Under the pieces are notes generated by a model. The model saw only the letters and a program-made list of their open reading frames with translations. It was not told the origin of the DNA and searched no databases. Shown in pieces: positions 14,264 to 22,968 of a stretch of 64,000 nucleotides of DNA. How positions within the stretch are numbered: the stretch's first letter is position 1; each line of letters starts with the position of its first letter. Source of the stretch: WTGA01 sp965214055 (GTDB lineage Bacteria > Pseudomonadota > Gammaproteobacteria > Arenicellales > Poriferihabitantaceae); assembly GCA_965214055.1 (NCBI GenBank), contig OZ243931.1, forward strand, positions 2,108,001 to 2,172,000, given 5' to 3'. Both the position numbers and the translations under genes were made by a program.

Positions 14264-16252
14264 TCATTTTCTTTTCCTCTTCTTTTTCCTGACAATATAC
14301 TTGCAGTGTGGAAAACCGGAACAACCGATAAATTTCCCATACCGGCTTCGACGTTCCCACAGCGGTTTTCCACACTGCGGACAGTCGCCCAGGGACCGTG
14401 AATCCGCCGCTGACCGCGGAACCCCGGGCAACTCGCCGTATTGGCGCTTCACCTTGTCCGTCAACGCGGTCAGCCAGATGGTCTGTCTGTGCAGGTAGTC
14501 CTCCAGGGTCCCGTTCCCCTGTGCAATTTGCCCCAACATTCTTTCCATGAGTGCCGTGGTCCCCGGGTCCTTGAGTTCAGTGGGCAACAGGTCCACCAGG
14601 TCCCGGCCGAGCGGGGTGGAGACCACCTGTTTTTTCCGTTTTTCAATGAACTGCCGCTGGTACAGCGTTTCAATGATCGAAGCCCGGGTCGCCTCCGTGC
14701 CGATCCCTTCGGTCTCCTTCAGGATTTTCTTCAGTTCCGGATCGCAGACGAACTGCTGGATATTGGACATTGCCGCAATCAGGGTTCCTTCCTCAAAAGG
14801 TTTCGGTGGGGTCGTTTGTTTGGAGTCAACGCCCGATTTCAGGATGGTCAATGAGTCCCCAACCTGCACTTTCGGAAGCTTTTGCAGCGGTTCGTCTGCG
14901 CGGCTTGGCGGATGGGTAAAGATCTGTTTCCAGCCCGGGGCGATCGGAGACCGCCCCGTCGCCCGGTAATCCAGTTGTGCCGTACTCAGCAAAACAGTGG
15001 ATTGAAGGTAGCGGTAATCCGGCAGGAACTGGGCCACGAAGTGCTGGCAGATCAGTTGGTACACCTTGACTTCCCTTTCTTTTAGAGTGGCCTCAGTGAG
15101 GCCAGTGGCTGTTGGAATGATCGCATGGTGGGCCGTCACCCTGCGATCATTCCATGCCCTGGATTTTCGTGAAGGGTCCATCTGGTCCAGGATACGGGCA
15201 TCGAACAGGCCGTTGTTCCGGATCGAATCCAGGATCGGCCCGGACTCCTCAAACTGATCCTGAGGCAGATACCGGCAATCCGAACGGGGATAGGTGGTCA
15301 GTTTGTGGGTTTCGTACAGTGCCTGGGCAATGTCCAGCACCTCCTTGGCGCCATATCCCCAGTGTTTGCTGCAGGCCTGCTGCAGGGCAGACAGGGAAAA
15401 AGGCAGTGGTGCCCGGGAGATTTTCTGATCATAATCCGCCCGTCTGACCGTCGCGGTGCCCTGGCTTTTTTCTGCCAGGGTGCGTGCCACGGCCTCATCG
15501 ATGCACCGGCCTTCCGGATCAAAACCCGTTCTGACCGGGTCGCCCCTGTTTACCAAAATCGACCGGAATGACCGGTCCTTGGCCTCCACTTCAATCCAGT
15601 TCACGAAGTACGGAACGGAAACAAAGTTTTCGATGGTCCGGTCCCGGTCCACAATCAGGGCAAGTGTCGGCGTTTGTACCCGTCCCACCGACAAAACGGC
15701 ATCCAGTCCCGTTCGGCGCCCGAGTAGCGTATAGGCCCGGGTCATGTTCATGCCCACCAGCCAGTCCGCCCGTTGTCGAGCCTGTGCCGCATAATACAGG
15801 GGTTCCGTGGTCGAACCGCACTGGATCGCGGACAGTGCCTTGGAAATGGATGCCCGGTCCAGGGCACTTAACCACAGTCTCTGGACATTGCCCGTGAAAT
15901 GGAGTCGCTCAATCATTTCACGGGCAATGCTTTCCCCTTCCCGGTCCGCATCGGTGGCAACCACGATGACCGCCGCTTTTTGGACCAGCGAGGCCACGAC
16001 TTGATACTGTTTCGAAACTGTCTTCCTGACGTGCAGACTCCACGGGTTGGGGACCATGGGCAAATCTTCAATCCGCCATTTCTTCCAGGCATCGTCATAC
16101 GCCTCCGGATTATCCATTTCCAGTAAATGCCCGATGCACCAGGTGACTTCATGTCCACCTGCCTGGATATACCCCTCTCCTTTCGACTGAATGCCCATGA
16201 CCGCTGCGATATCCCTGGCTTGTGAAGGTTTTTCGCAAATAAACAGGCTCAT
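14264..16252 (-). CDS. topB: DNA topoisomerase III (type IA), ICE-encoded
   Basis: 662 residues. The Toprim domain has CEKPSQA (residues 6-12) and the metal-binding DADREGE (101-107). The catalytic tyrosine is Y321 in LTTYPRSDCRYLP. Type IA motifs VGRVQTPTL and SLSALQQAC are present. A C-terminal four-cysteine zinc finger (CPQCG...CSGFPHC) and a basic tail (KKKRKRK) follow. It would decatenate or unlink single-stranded intermediates during replication or transfer. The start at MSLFICEKPS fits the family and drops an eight-residue extension. The palindrome at 15088 lies within the gene. Confidence 0.93.
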   Translation of the reverse strand: MSLFICEKPSQARDIAAVMGIQSKGEGYIQAGGHEVTWCIGHLLEMDNPEAYDDAWKKWRIEDLPMVPNPWSLHVRKTVSKQYQVVASLVQKAAVIVVATDADREGESIAREMIERLHFTGNVQRLWLSALDRASISKALSAIQCGSTTEPLYYAAQARQRADWLVGMNMTRAYTLLGRRTGLDAVLSVGRVQTPTLALIVDRDRTIENFVSVPYFVNWIEVEAKDRSFRSILVNRGDPVRTGFDPEGRCIDEAVARTLAEKSQGTATVRRADYDQKISRAPLPFSLSALQQACSKHWGYGAKEVLDIAQALYETHKLTTYPRSDCRYLPQDQFEESGPILDSIRNNGLFDARILDQMDPSRKSRAWNDRRVTAHHAIIPTATGLTEATLKEREVKVYQLICQHFVAQFLPDYRYLQSTVLLSTAQLDYRATGRSPIAPGWKQIFTHPPSRADEPLQKLPKVQVGDSLTILKSGVDSKQTTPPKPFEEGTLIAAMSNIQQFVCDPELKKILKETEGIGTEATRASIIETLYQRQFIEKRKKQVVSTPLGRDLVDLLPTELKDPGTTALMERMLGQIAQGNGTLEDYLHRQTIWLTALTDKVKRQYGELPGVPRSAADSRSLGDCPQCGKPLWERRSRYGKFIGCSGFPHCKYIVRKKKRKRK
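15088..15104. repeat. 17-bp ICE palindrome, site 9
   Basis: TGGCCTCAGTGAGGCCA inside topB (encodes TGLTEAT). Confidence 0.85.
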
Positions 16253-16284
16253 CCTCTCCTCTCCATCCGTTTCCATTCACAAAG

Positions 16285-16301
16285 TGGCCACAGTGTGGCC
16301 A
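16285..16301. repeat. 17-bp ICE palindrome, site 10
   Basis: TGGCCACAGTGTGGCCA upstream of topB, 36 bp from site 11. Confidence 0.85.
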
Positions 16302-16320
16302 AAACCCCGGATTTTGAAAG

Positions 16321-16337
16321 TGGCCTCACTGAGGCCA
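16321..16337. repeat. 17-bp ICE palindrome, site 11
   Basis: TGGCCTCACTGAGGCCA; closest-spaced pair with site 10. Confidence 0.85.
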
Positions 16338-16368
16338 CCCGGTTTTCCAGAAAATGATCTCTGCCCCA

Positions 16369-17655
16369 CTATTCATCCCGGGTGTTCCGCTTGCTGTATT
16401 TTTCCGCCAATTGGGAGACTTTACGGCACAGTGCCGACTCTTTCCCCGGGGGGACCTGTTTGGCGGCCCGTTCCAGTACTGCCTGTTTGGATGCTTTCTC
16501 TGTAGCCTTCAGGGTCGCCTGGTTCCCCCGTCGTTCCGCGACCCGGCCCGATTCCCCCGTGTAGTGGAACTCTCCGTTCTGCCACTTCTTGACCATCCCG
16601 CGAAAGTACGTGACCTTGTTGAGAATCGGGAAGGCGGTTTCCGTCTTCCTGACCACGGTCCCCGTGAATTCATCCCAGAAGGCCTGTCTCTCGATAGCGG
16701 GAATTTTTTCCAGGTAAATCCAAAGAGACCGCTTCTCCTTTTCCGATAAGGTTAATAGTCCCTTGTATAGCTCCTCATTTGTATCAATATTAATCTCTGT
16801 ATCAGTGGTAGTAGTAGTAATCTTTTTATAATTACTACTACTACGGGGTGTAAAAATTACACCCCCAGTGTTTTCTAGGGGTGTAATTTTTACACCCCTA
16901 ATGTTTGCGCCATTTTTGGGATTTTTGTGGGGTGTAATTTTTACACCCCTAGTGTTTACGCCATTTTTCGCTGTTTTCCCCCCCGAATCCAAACTGGCCA
17001 CAGTGTGGCCAATTTCACAATTCGGGGGGTTGGTTGCGTTTTTCCGGAAATCGGCAGGTACGGCATTCGTACCAAAGCGGACCCGGGTTCTGCCGAAAAA
17101 GGAAACCGGATGCCTGACCTCGGATGAAATGGGCGCTGCTTTTCCGTATGCCTCCAGCGCCGCATCATATTCATCCTGGTCGGCCAAAAGCCGTGAAGGT
17201 GAAAAAGGGGAGTTTGTATGCAGGTCGTTCAATGCCTGTTCAGCCAGATGACTGGTTCGTCCCTGACCTTCATTGGCACACTTTCTCAACAAAACGGGGT
17301 AGTGGTCATCCAACGCGATCGCATCGCTGAGACTGGCGGGTCGGGTATGGATGGCATAAATGTTTCTGATCTGCCTGCCGGCTTCATCGAATTGATGCTG
17401 AACTGACAACCAGCGGGTCACCCGCAGCGTATTCAGCGATGCGATCACCGTTTTCTTCGTTATCCCCATCATGGTCGCCATGTCACTTTGTGCGGGCATG
17501 GTGATGTGCCCCTGGTTCCGTTGAATGGATATTCTCAATACCTGCCACAGTATTTTGTCGTTGCTGGACAGGTCCGGGTCCGCAACCAGTAGTACAGGAA
17601 TGGATTCATGGTGATCCCCAATCAATACCAGCTGGTCATTGGACATGTCGTTCAT
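16369..17655 (-). CDS. ICE/pathogenicity-island replication protein, STY4528-like
   Basis: 428 residues. The N-terminal ~110 residues hold a winged-helix-like region (NDKILWQVLRISIQRNQGHI, MATMMGITKKTVIASLNTL), suited to DNA binding. The middle is low-complexity and repeated (RGVKITP twice, then GGVIFTP, then a Ser and Thr run) because it is encoded by the iteron-like palindromes. The C-terminus is basic and helical. In related islands this gene follows the DUF2857 gene, as here with an ATGA overlap. It may initiate ICE replication at a site inside its own gene (inference). An in-gene palindrome (site 12) lies at 16995. Confidence 0.72.
   Translation of the reverse strand: MNDMSNDQLVLIGDHHESIPVLLVADPDLSSNDKILWQVLRISIQRNQGHITMPAQSDMATMMGITKKTVIASLNTLRVTRWLSVQHQFDEAGRQIRNIYAIHTRPASLSDAIALDDHYPVLLRKCANEGQGRTSHLAEQALNDLHTNSPFSPSRLLADQDEYDAALEAYGKAAPISSEVRHPVSFFGRTRVRFGTNAVPADFRKNATNPPNCEIGHTVASLDSGGKTAKNGVNTRGVKITPHKNPKNGANIRGVKITPLENTGGVIFTPRSSSNYKKITTTTTDTEINIDTNEELYKGLLTLSEKEKRSLWIYLEKIPAIERQAFWDEFTGTVVRKTETAFPILNKVTYFRGMVKKWQNGEFHYTGESGRVAERRGNQATLKATEKASKQAVLERAAKQVPPGKESALCRKVSQLAEKYSKRNTRDE
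16808..16844. repeat. 14-bp perfect inverted repeat beside the iterons
   Basis: GTAGTAGTAGTAAT and its exact complement, separated by an A+T-only-plus-C spacer CTTTTTATA, inside the STY4528-like gene. This is the most A+T-rich point of the gene, consistent with a melting region. Confidence 0.75.
16845..16949. repeat. Three 21-bp iteron-like palindromes
   Basis: GGGGTGTAA-N3-TTACACCCC at 16845-16865 (N3 = AAA), 16878-16898 and 16929-16949 (N3 = TTT). Start-to-start spacing is 33 and 51 bp. All three keep frame within the STY4528-like gene, giving the RGVKITP repeats. Candidate replication origin iterons or operator. Confidence 0.8.
16995..17011. repeat. 17-bp ICE palindrome, site 12
   Basis: TGGCCACAGTGTGGCCA inside the STY4528-like gene (encodes GHTVAS); last copy on the parA side. 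Confidence 0.85.
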
Positions 17656-18248
17656 AATCGATTTTCTGCCTCCTGCGCACTGATCAGACGGGCGACCTTG
17701 CCGGCATCAATGCAGGTTATCTGGGAGATGGCGAGAATCAGTTCCGGATACCAGTGAGCGAGGCTCCTCGATGCCGCCATTACGCCTTCCTTCTTGAAGG
17801 ACTGGTAAATGGCCGCGATTTCCCGGTCGGTCAGCGCCTTGCCCCGGCCGGCTTTGGTGACTATCCTGAGCCGGGTCTTGCGAACGCGAATCTCATTGGA
17901 TGTCATGCCAAACTGGTCGCGCAGAAACTGGTAGGAAATATGAGCCCTGATCAGGTTATTGATCAATTGCCGCTCCAGGGTACTGGCATGGATGATGTTG
18001 TGAATCTGCTCAAATCGCTTCGGGTCAATGGAAATGTGCAGATACCGAGACCCATACCGGGCATACTCGGCAATGTCCTCCATCTCCATGGTTTGGAGAA
18101 GTCGGATCAATTCCGGCGTAAATCCGATCTTCCTGAGCGCATCGTTATCGGCCAATGCCGCCTGTTTCATGCTGAACAGCAGCATCCCGGCAAGGGTGCT
18201 GTTCGTATCGTTCAGGAAGTTGTCCTCCGCCATCCCTGTATTACCCAT
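17652..18248 (-). CDS. DUF2857/STY4526-like ICE protein
   Basis: 198 residues from the ATG at 18248, whose ATGGGTAA overlaps the parB stop; an ATG at 18233 is possible. A helical, HTH-like region (YQFLRDQFGMTSNEIRVRKTRL) and EIAAIYQSFKKEGV support a DNA-associated role. The order parB - DUF2857 - STY4528 is the standard one for this ICE class. No enzymatic motif. Function unknown beyond association with ICE maintenance. Confidence 0.72.
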   Translation of the reverse strand: MGNTGMAEDNFLNDTNSTLAGMLLFSMKQAALADNDALRKIGFTPELIRLLQTMEMEDIAEYARYGSRYLHISIDPKRFEQIHNIIHASTLERQLINNLIRAHISYQFLRDQFGMTSNEIRVRKTRLRIVTKAGRGKALTDREIAAIYQSFKKEGVMAASRSLAHWYPELILAISQITCIDAGKVARLISAQEAENRL

Positions 18249-19737
18249 TGCCGGGTTCCTGCTCTTCCTGTCGAACCCGATGTACCTGTACAAGCAACCT
18301 CGACAGGCTGTCCATGGCTCCATCCGGATGGGTCAGCAGACTGGGGACCCATTCCCCGATGTCGGCGGGATGACCGACAATGGTGCTGAATTTACTGAAA
18401 AGCCCCGCCTTGCCTTCGGTTGAAAACTGTTTCAGCAGGACCCCGAACAGTGAATCCTGAGACAACCACGAAAATGGATCTCTTTGCAGCAATATTTCTG
18501 AAAGATGCAGCAGAAACCACCAACAGGCCGACTGATACTCGTTTCCCAGTCGCTTTGGCGGATACTCGATGTAAAACCCGTACCCAAACTCCGTGGCCGT
18601 AACCAGGTCGTACAACTCGAACGGCTTGGCAAAATCACGGGCCGCCTGGTAAATTTCGCGCTTGACCAGAGCCAGCCCGATCGGTGTCGCAATGCTGGAC
18701 GGCCGGGCGGTCTCTTCGGAACTGATTTCCCCGTGGTCGATCTGTCCAGGCGGAGTTGGTCCGTGAAGTCCCGGGTGGGCAGCAGCTTCATCCTGCTCTG
18801 ACGGGATGGGTGGATAGGCCGACCCGGAATCTGTCTGTACATTCCCCACAACCGGCGTGGTTGCGCCGGGCATTTCCAGTGCAATGGAATCGGCATCATT
18901 TCCGGTATGCTGGCTGATCTCGTCCAGCAGGGCATGTTCAAACTGATTGACATCGAACAGATGGTCAGTGTCGCAACTCGACAGTGCCTGTTCAAAAACA
19001 ACCTCGAACTGTTCGCCCGTCAGTGCATGCTCTTCACAATATTTTCGATAGGTGTTTTCCATGCGCTGAATACGGAGCACGGTCGGTTTTCCCATGCCCG
19101 AATTCAGCGCATTCGGAATTGTCTCAGCCAACCGCGTCAGTGCATATTGGTAGCCAAGGAAGGCAGACCTGTGTATCGGGTAGCCGTAGTCTTCACCGAT
19201 CATGGCAATCCATTTTCTTGGCGATATCTTTTCAGGATCCGGAATCTCCTTTTCCTTGACCAGCAAATCCATGGTCTGCTGGATGGCAACCGCCTTCTCA
19301 ATAAACGTATTGTCGCTTCGCAGGCTGTTTTCAATGAGATGATTCACCAGGATGGCGGTTTCGCCACCATAGGGTTTGAACAGCACCGTGAGGGTCCCAA
19401 GTCGTTCATCGCCGGTCTCCTCATAGGCGGCCTTGATGGCCGCCAGGCGGGTATTGCCCCCCGCATCCAGCCGATACACCTCTTCACCCGGCATCCTGGT
19501 GACCGTCAGGGTGGTAATCAAGCCGCCGAGGTTGGTAATGGATCCCTTGATTTCCTCGAAACGGGGATTGCGAGAAGTCCTGGGATTGTGTGTACTGGGC
19601 TCAATGGATTGCAGCGGCAATACCATCAGCGTGGGTTCCGCCGGGTCTTCAACCACCCGGGAATTTCCGGTGGATTCAAATCGTTCCGCCTTCAACAGTT
19701 TCGCAATCGCCTGTGGACCGGATTGTTTATTCGTCAT
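18241..19737 (-). CDS. parB: ParB-family partition protein of the ICE (TIGR03764-like)
   Basis: 498 residues starting MTNKQSGPQAIAKLL, with GAGAGG 8 nt upstream. The N-terminal ParB/Srx-like domain shows LPLQSIEPSTHNPR, RLDAGGNTRLAAIKAA and the NHLIENSLRSD helix. A KorB/ParB-type HTH region (SPRKWIAMIGEDYGYPIHRS...) follows. A variable middle (about 270-370) leads to a C-terminal domain with FGYGFYIEYPP. It should bind centromere-like sites and cooperate with ParA. The twelve palindromes in this element are plausible targets (inference). The gene overlaps the parA 3' end. Confidence 0.87.
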   Translation of the reverse strand: MTNKQSGPQAIAKLLKAERFESTGNSRVVEDPAEPTLMVLPLQSIEPSTHNPRTSRNPRFEEIKGSITNLGGLITTLTVTRMPGEEVYRLDAGGNTRLAAIKAAYEETGDERLGTLTVLFKPYGGETAILVNHLIENSLRSDNTFIEKAVAIQQTMDLLVKEKEIPDPEKISPRKWIAMIGEDYGYPIHRSAFLGYQYALTRLAETIPNALNSGMGKPTVLRIQRMENTYRKYCEEHALTGEQFEVVFEQALSSCDTDHLFDVNQFEHALLDEISQHTGNDADSIALEMPGATTPVVGNVQTDSGSAYPPIPSEQDEAAAHPGLHGPTPPGQIDHGEISSEETARPSSIATPIGLALVKREIYQAARDFAKPFELYDLVTATEFGYGFYIEYPPKRLGNEYQSACWWFLLHLSEILLQRDPFSWLSQDSLFGVLLKQFSTEGKAGLFSKFSTIVGHPADIGEWVPSLLTHPDGAMDSLSRLLVQVHRVRQEEQEPGNG

Positions 19738-20611
19738 GGGATACCTCTCTTCCTGGAACAGGCAGTACGGCAATCGGGTTTAAAGATTGATATAAGTCCA
19801 TGATTTCCTGCCACAGTTGGTTCATGGTATCCGCTCCGTTTCGGATCCGTTTGTACTTGCCTTTGTCAAACCGATGAATGGGGGTTTGTGAGGTGGCCGC
19901 AGATTTATACGCAGTGGAGTGGGGAATTTCGGTATCCAGAAGATAGATATCGTCGATATCTTCGGATAAATGCCGGATTCCCTCCGTAATGGCCTGTGCG
20001 TCCCGGGTCCGCTCGACGCGGCACAGAAACGCGAAAATTGGCCCAATCTCCATATTCATGAACCGGACCGAATCGGCGATCGAACGATGGCGCCTTACCG
20101 TTCCGCGATGAAATTCCGTGGCGGATATCTTGTCAGGGGGAATGGGAGAAAATATGATATCGCTTGCAATGAGTGCAGAATCCACCAGCACACCCTTCGC
20201 GCCTCGTGTATCAATGAGAATGAAATCATATTTGTCCGGACAGTGGTCCTGGAACTCCTTGATCGCCCGTTTTATGCGAAGACGGCCATCCGCGGCATCA
20301 TTGATGAAAGATGACAGTTCCTTTTTGTGATCGTCCGCATAAACGATGTCCAATCCCTCAATGATGGTATGAGAGAGCAGGTCGTCCACGATTTCCCGTG
20401 ACTTGATGAGCCTGACAAGACCGTCAGGAGCCTGATGGGTCAACGGGTAATAGGAAGACAGGGAAGGTTGCGTGTTGTCCGCATCAATGAGAAGGGTGCG
20501 GAAACCAAGATCAACCAGGAGACCGCCCAGATTGGCAACTGTCGTCGTTTTCGTCGTTCCTCCCTTGGAGGAATACGCACTGATGACTTTCATCGTGGTA
20601 CTCATGCTCAT
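19727..20611 (-). CDS. parA: ParA/Soj-family partition ATPase
   Basis: About 294 residues. A deviant Walker A, SSKGGTTKTTT, lies just after MKVISAY, and the A' motif LLIDADNTQPSLSSYY and Walker B region YDFILIDTRG are intact. Start codons at 20611, 20605 and 20593 are all possible; homologues often begin at MKVIS (20593). Lacks an N-terminal HTH, so it is a small Soj-type ATPase. It is the first gene of the ICE maintenance operon and lies nearest the presumed attachment site. Confidence 0.88.
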   Translation of the reverse strand: MSMSTTMKVISAYSSKGGTTKTTTVANLGGLLVDLGFRTLLIDADNTQPSLSSYYPLTHQAPDGLVRLIKSREIVDDLLSHTIIEGLDIVYADDHKKELSSFINDAADGRLRIKRAIKEFQDHCPDKYDFILIDTRGAKGVLVDSALIASDIIFSPIPPDKISATEFHRGTVRRHRSIADSVRFMNMEIGPIFAFLCRVERTRDAQAITEGIRHLSEDIDDIYLLDTEIPHSTAYKSAATSQTPIHRFDKGKYKRIRNGADTMNQLWQEIMDLYQSLNPIAVLPVPGREVSHDE

Positions 20612-21106
20612 AGCCGTGCCGAAACCTATTAATGAATAATAGACTGAGCATTTGGCAACGATGCGGGGTGCCCACACAAGGCACCCAGACGACCCTCCCT
20701 GAACCGGTCATCAACCAATGGGGCGGTCAGGAATCGGACCTATTCGAACATGATTCGTAATCAGCAGATCGGAGGTTTTGCTCCTATTTTCAGTTCCATC
20801 TCATTGTAAAAAATCATAAAAATAATACCTATATTTTGGTTCAAGTAAGCGTTCACCCCCGCTGTTATTCAGAGATCATGCGTTCAATTGTCTTGCATTT
20901 CCAATGGGGTTGGAAGCTTGGCGGTGTTGGGGATGGCCCGGTCTCTTGGGTCCAAGAGGTCGAATGGGCCTGACGACATCGTTGACATCGCAGCAACTTA
21001 TTATGAACCATAGATGGCATTTGCCGTGATTAAGGCGCGTTTTCCCGGTGGGTGCGAATCCCACCCAACAGTTGTCGATTTCGGTTGGTAGCAGCCAGAG
21101 CGGTCT

Positions 21107-21138
21107 CGCGGAAAATGTTGTGCACAACATTTTCCGCG
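21107..21138. repeat. 32-bp perfect palindrome
   Basis: CGCGGAAAATGTTGTG followed immediately by its complement; no loop and no T-run, so more like a protein-binding or recombination site than a terminator. Confidence 0.75.
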
Positions 21139-21223
21139 GAGCGGCCCAGGCGGCGGCGCAGGGGCCACTCAACGTAGTACGTCAGCTTGCACAGGAACCC
21201 ATGCGCTACAAGTTACAACGGGT

Positions 21224-21248
21224 GTTGCACCTTCAAACTGATGTGGGG
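21224..21248 (+). repeat. IS-end-like motif, copy 2
   Basis: GTTGCACCTTCAAACTGATG followed by TGGGGG; similar to 10817 and to the complement of 26862-26886. Confidence 0.4.
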
Positions 21249-21303
21249 GTGCGATATACTCATATCGTTCCCGGTTTACTACCCTAATCAGCAAGGATTT
21301 TGA

Positions 21304-22965
21304 TTGTCCATGTGTTGCTTGCCTCGCCATATTATTTCTTCGTTTCTAATTTTTTGCATGATGGGCGGAATTTCTGCTGGCACTCTCCAGGCAGGTTCGT
21401 TCCATCCGGAAACCGGGGAGGAACTCTCGGATCACCAGGTATTTTCCTATCGCATGCTGGACGAGTTCCCGACTTTGGACCCACAGTTGAATCAGGATTC
21501 TGAAGGGTTCGATGTTCTTCGGGATTTGTTTGAAGGCCTGTACAATCAGGACGCTAAAGGCAATCTGGTCCCTGGAGTGGCGGAAAGACATGCCATTACC
21601 AACGCAAACAGAACCTATACCTTTCACCTGCGTGATACGGCCAAATGGTCGAATGGAGACTCCCTGACAGCGCATGATTTTGTCTATGCCTGGCGACGGG
21701 CAGTCGACCCGGAAACGGCTTCACCTTATGCTTGGTACGTGGGACTCAGCATGCTTTCAAATGCTTCGGAAATCATCGCCGGGGAAAAGTTACCGGCGGA
21801 CCTTGGAGTCACTGCAGTGGATGACTACACGCTGGAGGTTCATCTGGAACAGCCATTGCCTTATTTTCCGGAAATGACGACCTATGCCACTTTTTTTCCA
21901 ACCCATCGCGCCACGATTGAGAAGTACGGGACCGCTTGGACCCGACCTGAAAACATCGTTTCGAATGGTGCTTACACCCTGACCGAACATGTGCCGAAGG
22001 AATACCATACCCGTGAACGGAATCCCCATTACTGGAACAACAAGGCGACATTCATAGAACAAGTGATCGGAAAGGTGGTCAATGACGAGAATCTGGCCCT
22101 GACCCGATATTTGGCGGGTGAACTGGATATGACCGGGGTGCCGTCCGGCCAGTACCCAAATTTGGTTGCCTCCTACCCTGATGAAGCCAAATCGGTGCCG
22201 ATCCTTTGTAGTTACTATTTTGCCATCAACCATACGGATTCCGGACATCCTGCATTGCGGGACCCACGTGTCAGGAAGGCACTGTCCTATGCCATTGACC
22301 GAGATGTGATCGTCAAAAGTGTACTCAAGGGGGGGCAGTATCCCGCCTACAACTTCACGCACTGGGCCACTGCGGGGTTCAAGATGCCCGAGATAGACTA
22401 TCTCAAACTATCCCAGGCAAACCGGGATTCCATAGCGAAAAGCCTGATGCAGGAAGCCGGATATGGCAGGGAATCCAATCTCAAGTTCAGGTTTATTTAT
22501 AACACATCAGAAGCCCATAAACTGATTGCGACGGTTGTCGCCCAGATGTGGAAACAAAAACTGGGAATTGAGGTCGAGTTGGTTAATTATGAATGGAAAA
22601 CCTATCTGGATATTCGTTCCAGCCAACAGTTTGATTTGGCCCGGGCAGGTTGGTGTGGCGATTACAATGAGGCCTCGACATTTCTCGATGTCATGACCAG
22701 TGGCAATACGGTTAACAGCGGGCGATTTTCCAATTCCCAAGTGGATCATCTGATGGAGGAAGCCAAGAAACAGGTGGATCCTCAATCCCATTACAGTGAA
22801 GTCGAAACCATCCTGGCAGATGAAATGGCCATCATTCCTGTCTATCATTATTCCAGTGTGTTCATGCTGAAACCCGATATAAAGGGGTGGCCATATGACA
22901 ATGTCCAGAAGCAGTGGTATTCGAAAGATCTTTACCGGACGAAGGAATACAGTTCTATGAATTAG
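21304..22965 (+). CDS. oppA: Oligopeptide ABC transporter substrate-binding protein (SBP_bac_5)
   Basis: 553 residues from a TTG at 21304 (AAGGA 6 nt upstream) or 551 from the ATG at 21310. The signal peptide is hydrophobic to about residue 28. The mature protein follows OppA: FPTLDPQ, GLYNQDAKGNLVPGVA, TYTFHLRDTAKWSNGD, DFVYAWRRAVDP, VRKALSYAIDRD and WCGDYNEASTFLD. It delivers peptides or another cationic ligand to the permease encoded immediately downstream. No lipobox is visible, so it should be free in the periplasm. Confidence 0.88.
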   Translation: MSMCCLPRHIISSFLIFCMMGGISAGTLQAGSFHPETGEELSDHQVFSYRMLDEFPTLDPQLNQDSEGFDVLRDLFEGLYNQDAKGNLVPGVAERHAITNANRTYTFHLRDTAKWSNGDSLTAHDFVYAWRRAVDPETASPYAWYVGLSMLSNASEIIAGEKLPADLGVTAVDDYTLEVHLEQPLPYFPEMTTYATFFPTHRATIEKYGTAWTRPENIVSNGAYTLTEHVPKEYHTRERNPHYWNNKATFIEQVIGKVVNDENLALTRYLAGELDMTGVPSGQYPNLVASYPDEAKSVPILCSYYFAINHTDSGHPALRDPRVRKALSYAIDRDVIVKSVLKGGQYPAYNFTHWATAGFKMPEIDYLKLSQANRDSIAKSLMQEAGYGRESNLKFRFIYNTSEAHKLIATVVAQMWKQKLGIEVELVNYEWKTYLDIRSSQQFDLARAGWCGDYNEASTFLDVMTSGNTVNSGRFSNSQVDHLMEEAKKQVDPQSHYSEVETILADEMAIIPVYHYSSVFMLKPDIKGWPYDNVQKQWYSKDLYRTKEYSSMN

Positions 22966-22968
22966 GGT

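Larger units (their letters stand above)
1..20640. mobile_element. ICE segment, PFGI-1/MPF_G type (partial)
   Basis: The minus-strand genes follow the order known for Pseudomonas PFGI-1-type and Salmonella SPI-7-type ICEs: parA, parB, DUF2857, STY4528, topB, PFL_4669, ssb and DUF3577, then pilL, PFL_4693, transglycosylase, PFL_4695, traD and two small membrane or secreted proteins. The element runs past the left edge, so integrase, relaxase and most of the mating-pair apparatus are not seen. The right boundary is placed just upstream of parA, where opposite-strand chromosomal-type genes begin after a 0.7-kb non-coding stretch. No attachment repeat could be paired inside the window, so the exact end is inferred. 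Confidence 0.88.
20612..21303. other. Non-coding ICE/chromosome boundary zone with mobile-element-like debris
   Basis: No credible gene. It contains a stretch with a tRNA-T-arm-like look (GGTGGGTGCGAATCCCACCC at about 21048-21067) and the 32-bp palindrome at 21107. An IS-end-like motif is at 21224. A plausible opp promoter has TATACT at 21255-21260 and TTCAAA 17 bp upstream. The ICE right end should lie here, but I could not match an attachment repeat. Confidence 0.45.

Noticed and set aside
20713..20752. A tRNA-3'-end-like string (complement ...TTCGAATAGGTCCGATTCCTGACC...) that could be an ICE attachment site
   Set aside because: The T-stem does not pair properly, no CCA follows, and no second copy is in the window.
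21048..21067. T-arm-like GGTGGGTGCGAATCCCACCC
   Set aside because: The loop lacks the TTC start, and no acceptor, anticodon or D-arm can be folded around it; not a tRNA.
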